Assembly: GCF_019710745.1 (NCBI RefSeq)
Contig: NZ_JAHKJW010000071.1
Span: 1 to 35,043 of the forward strand
DNA: 35,043 bases
Direction of reading: 5' to 3'
From: Streptomyces beigongshangae
Lineage (GTDB): Bacteria; Actinomycetota; Actinomycetes; Streptomycetales; Streptomycetaceae
Of the stretch, positions 1 to 7,999 are shown piece after piece. The position numbers and the translations under genes were made by a program. The notes below the pieces were generated by a model that did no database searches, had not been told where the DNA came from, and was given only the letters and a program-made list of their open reading frames with translations. Position 1 is the stretch's first letter, and each line of letters opens with the position of its first letter.

Positions 1-1773
1 GAGGACCGGCGCGGCGCCCAGCGCGCCGCCGACGACGCCCGCCGGACCGCCCGCGCGCTGCGCGCCGAGCGCGCGGAGACCGCGGGCGCCCCCGACGACG
101 TACCGGAGGCGGAACCGGGGACCGCGAAGTCCTCGCTGCCCGCGCTCCGGGAGGCGTACCGGGCCGCCTCCCAGCTGTACGAGAAGGTCGGGGTCGGCGC
201 CGACCTGCGCGCCGAGCAGGCCCGGGCCGAGAGCGACGAGAGCGCGGCGCTCACCGAGCTGAACCGGCTGACCAACAAGGTGCGCACCCGGGCCGCCCAG
301 CTCCTGGAGTCCACCGACGGCTCCGACGGCCCCTCCCGACAGGCCGCCGCGGCCCGCGCCGAGGAGCTGGTCCAGCTCCTCGAAGGCCGGGTGTCGACCG
401 CGAGCGAACAGCTCGGCAGGCTGCGCGGAGAGGCGGAGCGGCACGCGCCCGAGGACGGCGACGCCCACACCGAACTGCCCGAGGACCTCGTGCCGCGCGA
501 CATGGAGCACGCGCAGGGCCTGCTCCGCACCGCGACGGGCGAACTCGCCTCCCGCGCACAGGCGCTGAGCCAGGCGCGCGCGGCGCACACCGAGCTGCTC
601 GACGCCCACCGCGCCGCCGAGGACGCGGCCGGCGGCTTCGACGAGACGGCCGCCCTGCTCCGGGACCTCCTGCGGGAGCACCCGGACGACGAGCCGGAGG
701 AGACCGAGCCGTACCCCGGCACGCTCGAAGAGGCCAGGCAGTCCGCGGCCGAGGCGCGCCGCTCCCTGCGCGGCTGCGCGGCAGACCTCTCCGCCGCCGA
801 GGCGGCCGTGCGCGAGGCGAGCGACGTCCTCGTACGGCATGCCAACTCCACGCGCTACGAGCAGGTCCGCACCCCCGCACGCCGGCAGATCCGGGAGCTG
901 CCCGCCTCCGCCCTGCCCGAGCACGCCCAGAAGTGGGCGGACGCCTTCGCGCCCCGGCTGCGGGTCCTGACCGACGAGCTGGCGCAGCTGGAGCGCAACC
1001 GCGACTCGATCGTGGACCGGCTGCGCGGACTGGTCGAGTCCGCGCTCGCCACCCTGCGGTCGGCGCAGCGGCTGTCCCGCCTCCCCGAGGGCCTGGGGGA
1101 GTGGTCCGGGCAGGAGTTCCTGCGCATCCGCTTCGAGGAGCCCGACCAGGCCACGCTCGCCGAACGGCTCGGCGAGGTCGTCGACGAGGCGACCAGGGCG
1201 GCGGTCAAGAAGAACTCCGACCTGCGCCGCGACGGGATGTCCCTGCTGCTCAGAGGGGTCGGCGCGGCCCTCCGCCCGAAGGGCGTCGCGGTCGAGATCC
1301 TCAAGCCAGACGCCGTGCTGCGCGCCGAGCGCGTCCCCGTCGGGCAGATGGGCGACGTGTTCTCCGGCGGCCAGCTGCTCACCGCGGCCATCGCGCTGTA
1401 CTGCACGATGGCCGCCCTGCGCTCGAACGACCGGGGCCGGGACCGGCACCGACACGCAGGCACCCTGTTCCTGGACAACCCCATCGGGCGCGCCAACGCG
1501 ACGTACCTGCTGGAGCTGCAGCGCGCCGTCTCCGACGCGCTGGGCGTCCAGCTCCTCTACACGACCGGCCTGTTCGACACCACGGCGCTGGCGGAGTTCC
1601 CGCTGGTCATCCGCCTGCGCAACGACGCGGACCTGCGGGCGGGCCTCAAGTACATCAGCGTGGAGGAACACCTGCGCCCGGGCCTCCCGAAGGAGACCCC
1701 CGCGGGGGAGGCGTCCCACACGGAGATCACGGCGACCCGCATGTACAGGCGGCCCGCGCCGAGCGTTCCCTGA
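1..1773 (+). CDS. SMC/SbcC-like coiled-coil ATPase, C-terminal part (5' end outside window)
   Basis: The frame is open from base 1, so the protein begins upstream; about 590 residues are visible. The first two thirds are Ala/Glu/Arg-rich and look like long coiled coil. The last third has an ABC/SMC-type head half: a signature-like FSGGQ near base 1360, followed by a Walker-B-like LFLDNP near base 1467 and a LLYTTG segment. This order is known from SMC, MukB and SbcC ATPases, in which the two head halves are split by the coiled coil. Asn sits where the Walker B Glu normally follows the Asp, which may be a family trait. Without the N-terminal half and the upstream genes I cannot say whether it belongs to a Wadjet-, Mks- or other SMC-type system. 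It converges on the GMC oxidoreductase gene. The ATPase-head assignment is fairly sure; the role is unknown. Confidence 0.75.
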   Translation, partial: EDRRGAQRAADDARRTARALRAERAETAGAPDDVPEAEPGTAKSSLPALREAYRAASQLYEKVGVGADLRAEQARAESDESAALTELNRLTNKVRTRAAQLLESTDGSDGPSRQAAAARAEELVQLLEGRVSTASEQLGRLRGEAERHAPEDGDAHTELPEDLVPRDMEHAQGLLRTATGELASRAQALSQARAAHTELLDAHRAAEDAAGGFDETAALLRDLLREHPDDEPEETEPYPGTLEEARQSAAEARRSLRGCAADLSAAEAAVREASDVLVRHANSTRYEQVRTPARRQIRELPASALPEHAQKWADAFAPRLRVLTDELAQLERNRDSIVDRLRGLVESALATLRSAQRLSRLPEGLGEWSGQEFLRIRFEEPDQATLAERLGEVVDEATRAAVKKNSDLRRDGMSLLLRGVGAALRPKGVAVEILKPDAVLRAERVPVGQMGDVFSGGQLLTAAIALYCTMAALRSNDRGRDRHRHAGTLFLDNPIGRANATYLLELQRAVSDALGVQLLYTTGLFDTTALAEFPLVIRLRNDADLRAGLKYISVEEHLRPGLPKETPAGEASHTEITATRMYRRPAPSVP

Positions 1774-1826
1774 CCGCGGGGAAGTGGCGGACCGCGGGCC
1801 GTCCGTGGCTGATCGCGCAGTTCCCC

Positions 1827-1843
1827 GCGCCCCTAAAGGGCGC
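1827..1843. terminator. Hairpin between convergent genes
   Basis: GCGCCC, a 5-nt CTAAA-type loop and GGGCGC form a perfect 6-bp stem between two converging genes; the stem reaches into the stop codon of the GMC gene (1833-1835). The preceding CGCAGTTCCCCGCGCCCC resembles a short repeat I know from many Streptomyces gene ends. No T-tract follows, as usual for this genus. The terminator role is inferred. Confidence 0.45.
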
Positions 1844-3395
1844 TGCCCGCATCCTCCTTCAGGAGATCGGCGCACTTCTCGCCGATCATCATCGTCGTGA
1901 TGCACGGATTGACGGTGACGAGATCCGGCATCACCGACCCGTCCGCGACCCGCAGCCCTCCGATCCCCTTGACCCGCAACCGCGGGTCGAGCGGGGCGGA
2001 GGCATCCCCCTGCGCCCCCATCTTCACCGTGCAGGACGGGTGGTACACCGTGTTGTGCGTCCTGCGGATGTAGTCGAGCAGCTCGTCGTCCGTCCGGACG
2101 CCGGGTCCCGGCGCCAGCTCGGCCCCGGCCCACCCGCTCAGCGCGGGCTGCGCCGCGATCCGCCGGGCCAGCCGCAGGCCGTACGTCATCACCCGCACGT
2201 CGTGCTCATGCGTGAAGTAGCGGGGGTCGACCCGCGGCTTGTCCCGGTGGTCGCGCGTCCGCAACCGCACCGTGCCGCGGGACTTCGCGCGCGTGACGTT
2301 CGGTGTGAGGCAGAACGCGTTCTCCGAGGTCGGATAGCCCCACCGCACGGTGTTCATGTCGAACGGCACCGAGCCGTAGTGGAACATCAGGTCGGGCCGG
2401 TCGAGCCCCGGTTCGGTGTCGTAGAAGATGCCGGCCTCCCACCACTGGCTGGAGGTGGTCGGCATGGGCTGCCGGGCCTCCCACATGATGACGCCCTCGG
2501 GGTGGTCCTGGAGGTTCCCGCCCACGCCGGCCGCGTCCACCACCACGTCGACGCCCACCTCGCGCAGATGCCCGGCGGGGCCGATGCCGGACAGCATCAG
2601 CAGCTTCGCGCTGTCGATCGAGCCGCAGGACACGATCACCTCACGCCTGGCCCGTACCGTCCGGGTGCGGATCAGGTCCGGGTCCAGGTACTCGGCGCCC
2701 ACGCAGCGCCGCCCGTCGAGCACGAGCCTCTTGGCGCGCACCCCGGTGCGCACGTCCAGGTTCGGCCGCTTGCCGAGGACCGGGTGCAGGTACGCGACCG
2801 AGGAGGACTGCCGGATGTTGTTCTCGTCGGAGTTGATCTGGAACCAGTTGGCCCCGCGTACGACGGTCCGACCGGTGTTGAACGCGGTCGTCGGGATGCC
2901 CGCCTGGGCGCACGCCTCCAGCAGGGCGGTACCGCAGGGGTCGTCGCTCTTCAGCGTGCGCAGCTTCACCGGACCGGTGCGGCCGTGGTGCTCACCGGGG
3001 GCGTCGTTGTTCTCCAGCCGCCGGTAGAGCGGGAAGAGGTCGGCCGCGCTCCACCCCGTGCAGCCCGCGGCGGCCCAGTCGTCCAGGTCCTCGGCCGGTG
3101 CCCAGAAGGCGATGCAGGAGTTGTGCGAGGAGCAGCCGCCGAGCACCCTGGCGCGCGCGTGCCGCAGGAAGCTGTTGCCGCCGGCCTGCGGCTCGACCGG
3201 GTAGTCCCAGTCGTAGCCGGACTCCAGCAGCCCCATCCAGCGCTCCAGCTTCAGGACGGCGTCGTCGCCGACGTCACTGGGCCCCGCCTCCAGGACGCAC
3301 ACCGTGACGGACGGGTCCTCGGAGAGCCGGGCGGCCACCACGTTGCCCGCCGTGCCACCGCCGACCACCACATAGTCGAACTCGGTCTCGTCCAT
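1833..3395 (-). CDS. Choline-oxidase-like GMC flavoenzyme (choline to betaine aldehyde/betaine)
   Basis: This is a 520-residue GMC oxidoreductase. The N-terminus has the FAD dinucleotide motif VVGGGTAGNVVAARL (residues 10-24). GGCSSHNSC around residues 87-94 matches the choline-oxidase region whose His carries the covalent flavin (here His91). The C-terminal half has the catalytic pair seen in choline oxidase: His452 in VYHPSCTVKMG, and Asn496 in VNP, 44 residues later, the same spacing as His466/Asn510 of the Arthrobacter enzyme. It should oxidise choline, possibly through to betaine. The ATG overlaps the permease stop codon (TGATG), so the two are translationally coupled and the permease probably feeds it. 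A purely dehydrogenase (non-oxygen-using) activity is possible. The GMC family is certain; the substrate is likely from motif and neighbours. Confidence 0.85.
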   Translation of the reverse strand: MDETEFDYVVVGGGTAGNVVAARLSEDPSVTVCVLEAGPSDVGDDAVLKLERWMGLLESGYDWDYPVEPQAGGNSFLRHARARVLGGCSSHNSCIAFWAPAEDLDDWAAAGCTGWSAADLFPLYRRLENNDAPGEHHGRTGPVKLRTLKSDDPCGTALLEACAQAGIPTTAFNTGRTVVRGANWFQINSDENNIRQSSSVAYLHPVLGKRPNLDVRTGVRAKRLVLDGRRCVGAEYLDPDLIRTRTVRARREVIVSCGSIDSAKLLMLSGIGPAGHLREVGVDVVVDAAGVGGNLQDHPEGVIMWEARQPMPTTSSQWWEAGIFYDTEPGLDRPDLMFHYGSVPFDMNTVRWGYPTSENAFCLTPNVTRAKSRGTVRLRTRDHRDKPRVDPRYFTHEHDVRVMTYGLRLARRIAAQPALSGWAGAELAPGPGVRTDDELLDYIRRTHNTVYHPSCTVKMGAQGDASAPLDPRLRVKGIGGLRVADGSVMPDLVTVNPCITTMMIGEKCADLLKEDAGSAL

Positions 3396-5017
3396 CAGGA
3401 GCTGACCCCCTCGGAAGCGGAAGCGGAAGCGGAATCGGAGCCGGAATCGGAGCCTGAGCCGGAATCGGAGGCGACGGCGGGCGGCGGCCCGGCGGGTGCG
3501 TACCGGTGCTCCGCGAGGACTCCGGTGCGGTGGCGCTGCACGAACCAGTAGTAGGCGAAACCGCCGCCCATCACGATGCCGACGAACAGGACGGCACCCC
3601 AGCGCAGATACCAGTGGTACGGAGCGGTCGCGTTGTAGACCGCGGCGCGCGGCCAGATCAGGTTGAGCATCATGGCCGCGCCCCACACCACGGCGACGAT
3701 GTTGACGGGCAGCCCCCAGCGGCCCAGGGAGAACCTGCCCTCGCCCGCGGGCTGCCACGTCCCGCGCACCCTGGCCACCAGCATGGGCCCGGTGACCAGC
3801 AGGTACGCGAGGTAGATGAGGATGATGCCGATACTGGTGACCACGGTGAAGATCTGCGGCTGGCGGATGTTGACCAGGAGGATCGCCAGCGCCAGGACAC
3901 CGATGACCACCGCGGGCAGGATCGGGGTCCGGAAGCGCGGATGGACCTCGGCCAGCCTGGCGGAGGCGGGCAGGTTGTTGTCCCGCGCCATCGCGAAGGC
4001 CAGCCGGATCGCCGCCGTGTGCACGGCCAGGGCGCACACGGTGACCGCGATGAACACGCACCACAGCATGGCCTTGCCCGCGTCCTCGCCGAGCACGTCG
4101 AGGACGACGTACTGCAGGCCCTCCGTGGACAGCCGGTCGCCCTGGAGGCCGGACACGCTCATCAGCGCGAGCAGCAGGACGAGTCCGCCGAGGACGAACG
4201 AGGCGGCGATGGCACGAAGGACGGCGCGCGGCGCGTTCCGTGACGGGTCGAGGGACTCCTCGCCGAGCGAGGCGGCCGTGTCGAAGCCGTACATCACGTA
4301 CGCGGACGCCAGCGACGCGACCAGGAACGCGCCCAGGTAGCCGCCGGAGTGGCCCGCTCCCGTGCCGTTCGTCTCCAGCACGACGTCGGGCCCGCGGGTG
4401 ATGTTCACGGCGAACAGCACGATGAGGACGACGGTCGCGATCAGCTCGATGAAGACGCCCGCCGTGTTGATCCGGGCCATCAGCTTCACGCCGAGGGCGT
4501 TCACCAGGGTGGTGAAGAGGATGAGCCCGGAGGCCAGCAGCACGGCGTTGGTGGCGACGTCGTACGTGCCCGTGCCGTCGCCCACGAACTGGAAGGTGGC
4601 GGATATCTGAGGAAGGGTCAGCTGGTAGGCGAGGGCCACGGCCGCGATCGACACGATCGACGCGACCAGCATGGTCCAGCCCGCCAGCCAGCCCAGGTGG
4701 GGATTGCCCACCTTCTTGGCCCAGTTGTAGACGGAGCCGGCCACCGGATAGCGCGCGGCGAGTTCCGCGAAGCAGAGCGCGACCATGAACTGGCCGGCGA
4801 AGACCATGGGCCATGACCACCAGTAGGCGGCTCCGCCGCTGCCGTAACCGAAGTAGAAGAGCTGGAAGGTGCCGGTGAGGATGGAGATGTAGCTGATACC
4901 GGCGGCGAAGGTGTGGAAGTTGCCGAGGGTGCGTTTCAGTTCGGGCCGGTAACCGAACTCGGTGAGTTCCGAGTCGTCCTGGCCGTGTCTGTGCGGCGGT
5001 TGTGCCGTGCTGGTCAT
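3395..5017 (-). CDS. APC-superfamily amino-acid/amine permease, candidate choline/betaine importer
   Basis: The 540-residue protein has about twelve hydrophobic segments. The start MTSTAQPPHR is preceded by AGGAGG with a 7-nt spacer, which decides it over the longer upstream frame. FHTFAAGISYISILTG near residue 30 is the first TM region, with the helix-breaking glycines of the amino acid-polyamine-organocation (APC) family. GVKLMARINTAGVF and YGFDTAASLGEES further fit the family's core. The last 25 residues are an unusual Ser/Gly/Asp/Ala tail encoded by hexamer repeats. It lies directly upstream of, and overlaps by one base, the choline-oxidase-like gene, so choline or a related quaternary amine is a reasonable substrate. 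This is inferred from position only; APC proteins for GABA or other amines look alike. Confidence 0.8.
   Translation of the reverse strand: MTSTAQPPHRHGQDDSELTEFGYRPELKRTLGNFHTFAAGISYISILTGTFQLFYFGYGSGGAAYWWSWPMVFAGQFMVALCFAELAARYPVAGSVYNWAKKVGNPHLGWLAGWTMLVASIVSIAAVALAYQLTLPQISATFQFVGDGTGTYDVATNAVLLASGLILFTTLVNALGVKLMARINTAGVFIELIATVVLIVLFAVNITRGPDVVLETNGTGAGHSGGYLGAFLVASLASAYVMYGFDTAASLGEESLDPSRNAPRAVLRAIAASFVLGGLVLLLALMSVSGLQGDRLSTEGLQYVVLDVLGEDAGKAMLWCVFIAVTVCALAVHTAAIRLAFAMARDNNLPASARLAEVHPRFRTPILPAVVIGVLALAILLVNIRQPQIFTVVTSIGIILIYLAYLLVTGPMLVARVRGTWQPAGEGRFSLGRWGLPVNIVAVVWGAAMMLNLIWPRAAVYNATAPYHWYLRWGAVLFVGIVMGGGFAYYWFVQRHRTGVLAEHRYAPAGPPPAVASDSGSGSDSGSDSASASASEGVSS
3412..3473. repeat. 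Degenerate GGAAGC hexamer tract coding the permease tail
   Basis: About ten degenerate copies of a CGGAAG / CGGAAT / CGGAGC hexamer run within the 3' end of the permease gene. Read on the minus strand they give the acidic Ser-rich tail (alternating Ser-Asp, Ser-Gly, Ser-Ala). A six-base unit keeps the frame whatever the copy number. A similar purine-rich hexamer tract follows the IclR gene at 13070-13124. Confidence 0.75.
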
Positions 5018-5355
5018 GAGCGGCCTCCTGGGAAGGGGAGTTCTCCCGGGCGGGAGGAGGTGCGGCTCGTGCGGGGTCGTCTCGTGCGGGGTCGTCGGAG
5101 CGCGGGCGCGGGATCGCGGCACCGATCGGCGGACGCCGGACCGCACACCGGCCGGTGCGGTCTGGATCTTATGGCGCGGAGCGGCGGATCCCGTGGCGAA
5201 GTGCGCTGTTTTCTGCGGGGGTTGGCGTGACGTCCGTCGCGGTGGCCGCGGGCATGCCGCCCGTCACCGTGCGATGACGCGGCTCTTCACCGTACGGTCG
5301 CGCGGCTCTTCACCGCACGGTCGCGATGTTCGTCATCGCGCAGTCGCGCGGCTCG
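5018..5355. other. Intergenic region upstream of the permease gene: leader, palindrome and repeats
   Basis: This 338-bp spacer must hold the promoter of the permease-GMC operon. It contains the permease Shine-Dalgarno AGGAGG, a perfect CTCCCG-GG-CGGGAG palindrome (5043-5056) just upstream of it, a 15-bp tandem duplication (5066-5095) and the 23-bp repeat array (5278-5369). I could not pick a convincing -10/-35 pair. The GTTGCGC motif seen around the IclR gene is not present, so this operon may be controlled separately. Confidence 0.5.
5066..5095. repeat. Two perfect 15-bp tandem copies in the permease leader
   Basis: CTCGTGCGGGGTCGT occurs twice head to tail (5066-5080 and 5081-5095), 50-80 bp upstream of the permease start. 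The copies are identical, which suggests a recent slippage duplication. Confidence 0.85.
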
Positions 5356-5369
5356 TCACCGCTCGGAGA
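5278..5369. repeat. Four-unit 23-bp tandem repeat at the 3' end of the aldehyde dehydrogenase gene
   Basis: Units begin at 5278, 5301, 5324 and 5347, an exact 23-bp period. Units 1 and 2 differ by one base (core CGGCTCTTCACCG, then TACGG or CACGG). Unit 3 matches at about 16 of 23 positions. Unit 4 covers the aldehyde dehydrogenase stop codon (5356-5358). Unit 1 contains the palindrome ACCGTACGGT. It could act in termination or as a protein-binding array upstream of the permease; neither is shown. Confidence 0.8.
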
Positions 5370-6828
5370 ACCAGCCCCGCGGGCCGGGATCCGTCGCGCG
5401 CCAGATGTGCTTGGTCCGGCGGTACTCGGCGAGGCCGGCGGGTCCGAGTTCCCGCCCGGAACCGGACTGCTTGCAGCCGCCCCACTCGGCCTGCGGGACG
5501 TACGGGTGGTAGTCGTTGATCCAGACCGTCCCGACGCGCAGCGCCGACGCGACGCGCCGCGCCTTCGCCTCGTCGGAGGTGAGGACACCGCCGGCCAGAC
5601 CGTGGACCGTGCCGTTGGCCAGGCGCACCGCCTCCGCCTCGCCGCTGAACCGCTCCACGGTCAGCACCGGCCCGGACGACGCCTCCCGGACGACGGACAT
5701 CGCCGGGAAGCACTCGTCCAGCACGGTCGGCAGGTAGTAGAAACCGTCCGGGTGCGGAGGACGGGCGGGCCGTTCGCCGCCGCAGAGCAGGATCGCGCCC
5801 TCGTCCAGCCCTCTGGTGACGTACTCCTCGACCTTCTCCCGGTGCGCCGCCGAGATCAGCGGCCCGGTCTGCGCCCGGTCGTCGAACGGCCCGCCCAGCC
5901 TGATGAGCTTCGCCCTGCGGACGATCTCGTCGACGAGCCGGTCGTGCAGGGAGTTCTCGACCAGCAGCCGCGCCCCGGCCGAGCAGACCTGCCCGGAGTG
6001 CCGGAAGGCGGCCGTCAGTGCCAGGTCGACGGCCGTCTCGTGATCGGCGTCGGCGAAGACGATGTTCGGGTTCTTGCCGTCCAGTCCGAGGGCGACTTTC
6101 TTCACCGTCCCGGCCGCCGCGGCCATCAGCGCGCGTCCCGTCCGCAGGCCGCCGGTGAACGAGACGAGGTCCACGTCCGGGTGCTCGGCCAGCGGGGCGC
6201 CCGCCTCCGGGCCGGCGCCCAGGACCAGGTTGGCCACGCCCGCGGGCAGCCCGGCCTCCTCCAGGAGCCGTATCAGGCGGATCGCCGTGTGCGGGGTCAG
6301 CTCGCTCGGCTTCAGCACGAAGGTGTCGCCCGCGGCCAGCGCCGGGGCGACCTTCCACGCCGTCCGGAGCAGCGGGCGGTTCCAGGAGGTGATCAGCGCG
6401 CACACCCCGACCGGTTCGTGGACGACCCTGCTGTCGACGCCCTCCGTGCCCGTCTCCACGATCCGGCCGGACCCGCTCGCGACCAGCCCGCCGAAGTAGC
6501 GGAAGCAGGTCTCGGCGCCGTCGACGTCGTACTCGCTCTCCACCAGGCGCTTGCCGGTGTCGAGGGACTCCGCCCGGGCGAACGCGTCCTTGTCGCGGGC
6601 GAGCAGACCGGCGACCCGCAGCAGCAGACCGCCGCGCCCGGTCGCGGGCGTCCGCGGCCAGGGGCCCTCGTCGAAGGCGCGGCGCGCGGCCGCGATCGCG
6701 TCGGCGGTGTCCCGGCCGTCCGCCTCGTCGACGACGGCCACCGGCGAGCCGTCGGCCGGGCAGCGGATCTCACGGGTGCGCCCCTCCCGCGGGCTCGTCC
6801 AGGCGCCGCCGATGTGGAGATCGGCCAT
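5356..6828 (-). CDS. Betaine-aldehyde-dehydrogenase-like protein with altered active site
   Basis: The 490-residue length and full fold of NAD-dependent aldehyde dehydrogenases are present, and similarity is closest to the betaine aldehyde group (VCSAGARLLVEN, INDYHPYVPQAEWGG). The start is supported by GGGAGG seven bases upstream; it overlaps the Rieske gene by 59 bp. The nucleophile Cys282, Asn150 and Lys173 are kept. The general-base Glu of the LELGGK motif is Gly248 (ALGLDGK), the NAD-ribose Glu and adjacent Phe of the ExFGP motif are Ala383 and Ser385 (EASSGP), and PWN is SWN. Most of these can be explained by single-base changes from the usual codons. By position it should oxidise betaine aldehyde, but these losses suggest a weak, altered or dead enzyme. 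The choline-oxidase-like neighbour could bypass it. Confidence 0.85.
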   Translation of the reverse strand: MADLHIGGAWTSPREGRTREIRCPADGSPVAVVDEADGRDTADAIAAARRAFDEGPWPRTPATGRGGLLLRVAGLLARDKDAFARAESLDTGKRLVESEYDVDGAETCFRYFGGLVASGSGRIVETGTEGVDSRVVHEPVGVCALITSWNRPLLRTAWKVAPALAAGDTFVLKPSELTPHTAIRLIRLLEEAGLPAGVANLVLGAGPEAGAPLAEHPDVDLVSFTGGLRTGRALMAAAAGTVKKVALGLDGKNPNIVFADADHETAVDLALTAAFRHSGQVCSAGARLLVENSLHDRLVDEIVRRAKLIRLGGPFDDRAQTGPLISAAHREKVEEYVTRGLDEGAILLCGGERPARPPHPDGFYYLPTVLDECFPAMSVVREASSGPVLTVERFSGEAEAVRLANGTVHGLAGGVLTSDEAKARRVASALRVGTVWINDYHPYVPQAEWGGCKQSGSGRELGPAGLAEYRRTKHIWRATDPGPRGWFSER

Positions 6829-7999
6829 CCCTGCCTCCCAGCATGCCGGTGAGCCACTCGTGGAACGCCCCGAGGTGGTGCTCGGTGGGCACCAGCACCC
6901 CGCCCCGGCGGTAGGCGCGGGACGCCATCGCGGGCTGCGTGCGCTCGCACGCCTCGAAGTCCTGGACGTTGACCCGGTGGAAGAGCTCCACGGACTTCGA
7001 CACATCGGCGCCCGACTCGACGACCTCGGGTGCGTAGAGCCAGTCGCACTCCACGGCCGTCCGGTCGGCGGCGAGGGGGAACATACGGTGCAGGATGACG
7101 TGGTCGGGGACGAGGTTGATGAAAACGGTAGGTTTGACTGTTATCGCATAATATCGACGGTCCTGGTCGTCGGCGACCTCGGGGAGCCTGCCGAAGCCCT
7201 CGCTGCCGTCGACCGTGAAGCCCCTGACCTCCTCGCCGAACGCGGCGCCGTGGCCCACGTAGTACTGGGCGGCGTAGCCGTCCGCGAACTCCGGCAGCAC
7301 ATCGGTGAGTTCGGGATGGATCGTCGCGCAGTGATAGCACTCCATGAAGTTCTCGAGGATCAGCTTCCAGTTCGCCCGCACGTCGTAGCTGAGGCGTTTC
7401 CCGAGCGCCAGGTCCTGCGTGCCGTAGCGCTCGACGGCCGCCACGTCCCCGAGCCGCTCGACGGCCGCGTCCGTCACCGTCTCCTCGAAGGACGGCGGTT
7501 CGTCGGCCAGGCACACCCAGGCGTATCCGAGCCACTCCCGCAGCGCGACCCCGACCAGGCCGTACTCCGCGCGGTCGACGTCCGGCATCCGCACCAGGTT
7601 CGGCGCCGCGATCAGCTTCCCGTCCAGGTCGTACGTCCAGGCGTGGTACGGGCACTGGAGGTTGCGGCGCACCTCACCGGCCTCCTCCGTGCAGAGCCGG
7701 GCCCCGCGGTGCCGGCAGACGTTGAGGAACGCGCGCAGCGCACCGGTGCGGGTCCGGGTCACCAGGACGCTCTCGCGGCCGACCCGGACCGTACGGAACG
7801 CGCCCGGCCGGGCCAGGTCGGCGCTGCGGACCGCGCAGAACCACATCGACTCGAAGAGCCGTTCCTGCTCCTGCCGGAAAATCTCCGGATCGGTGTAGTA
7901 GCGCCCCGGCAGCGTGCTGATCAGGCTCGGTGACGGCCGGCCGGGAGAGGCGGCAGGAGAAGCGGGGGAGGTGGCGGCGGAGGCGGGGGTCGACGTCAC
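6770..7999 (-). CDS. Rieske non-heme iron oxygenase alpha subunit, glycine betaine demethylase type
   Basis: The protein has 409 residues with a GTG start overlapping the upstream stop (GTGA) and GAGGAG as ribosome site. The N-terminal Rieske domain has Cys95-x-His97 and Cys116-x2-His119 for the [2Fe-2S] cluster. The catalytic domain has the iron ligands His223 and His228 (ECYHCATIHPEL) and a candidate Asp347, with the bridging acid Glu220 before them. This architecture matches GbcA and stachydrine demethylases, which remove a methyl group from a quaternary amine as formaldehyde. With dimethylglycine and sarcosine oxidases upstream, glycine betaine to dimethylglycine is the natural role. The electron donors are probably the ferredoxin and reductase at 14.2-15.9 kb. 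An AT-rich rare-codon stretch lies at 7118-7160. Confidence 0.88.
   Translation of the reverse strand: MTSTPASAATSPASPAASPGRPSPSLISTLPGRYYTDPEIFRQEQERLFESMWFCAVRSADLARPGAFRTVRVGRESVLVTRTRTGALRAFLNVCRHRGARLCTEEAGEVRRNLQCPYHAWTYDLDGKLIAAPNLVRMPDVDRAEYGLVGVALREWLGYAWVCLADEPPSFEETVTDAAVERLGDVAAVERYGTQDLALGKRLSYDVRANWKLILENFMECYHCATIHPELTDVLPEFADGYAAQYYVGHGAAFGEEVRGFTVDGSEGFGRLPEVADDQDRRYYAITVKPTVFINLVPDHVILHRMFPLAADRTAVECDWLYAPEVVESGADVSKSVELFHRVNVQDFEACERTQPAMASRAYRRGGVLVPTEHHLGAFHEWLTGMLGGRDGRSPHRRRLDEPAGGAHP
7118..7160. other. AT-rich rare-codon island inside the Rieske oxygenase gene
   Basis: GC is about 42% over 43 bp, against roughly 70% around it. Residues 281-294 (RRYYAITVKPTVFI) are encoded with CGA, TAT, TAT, ATA, ACA, AAA, CCT and GTT, codons that are rare in high-GC actinomycetes. 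The stretch contains the palindrome TTATCGCATAA (7141-7151). The function is unknown. Confidence 0.8.

Noticed and set aside
1833..3395. Apparent loss of the GMC catalytic Asn (NPC instead of NPN)
   Set aside because: Counting from His452 shows that the equivalent of choline oxidase Asn510 is the first Asn of VNP (Asn496), which is present.
1833..4820. A 995-codon minus frame suggesting a permease-GMC fusion
   Set aside because: The upstream half is out of frame with the permease and has no similarity; the GMC start at 3395 is supported by TGATG coupling.
5278..5369. CRISPR array
   Set aside because: The 23-bp units are directly tandem with no spacers between them and no cas genes are present.
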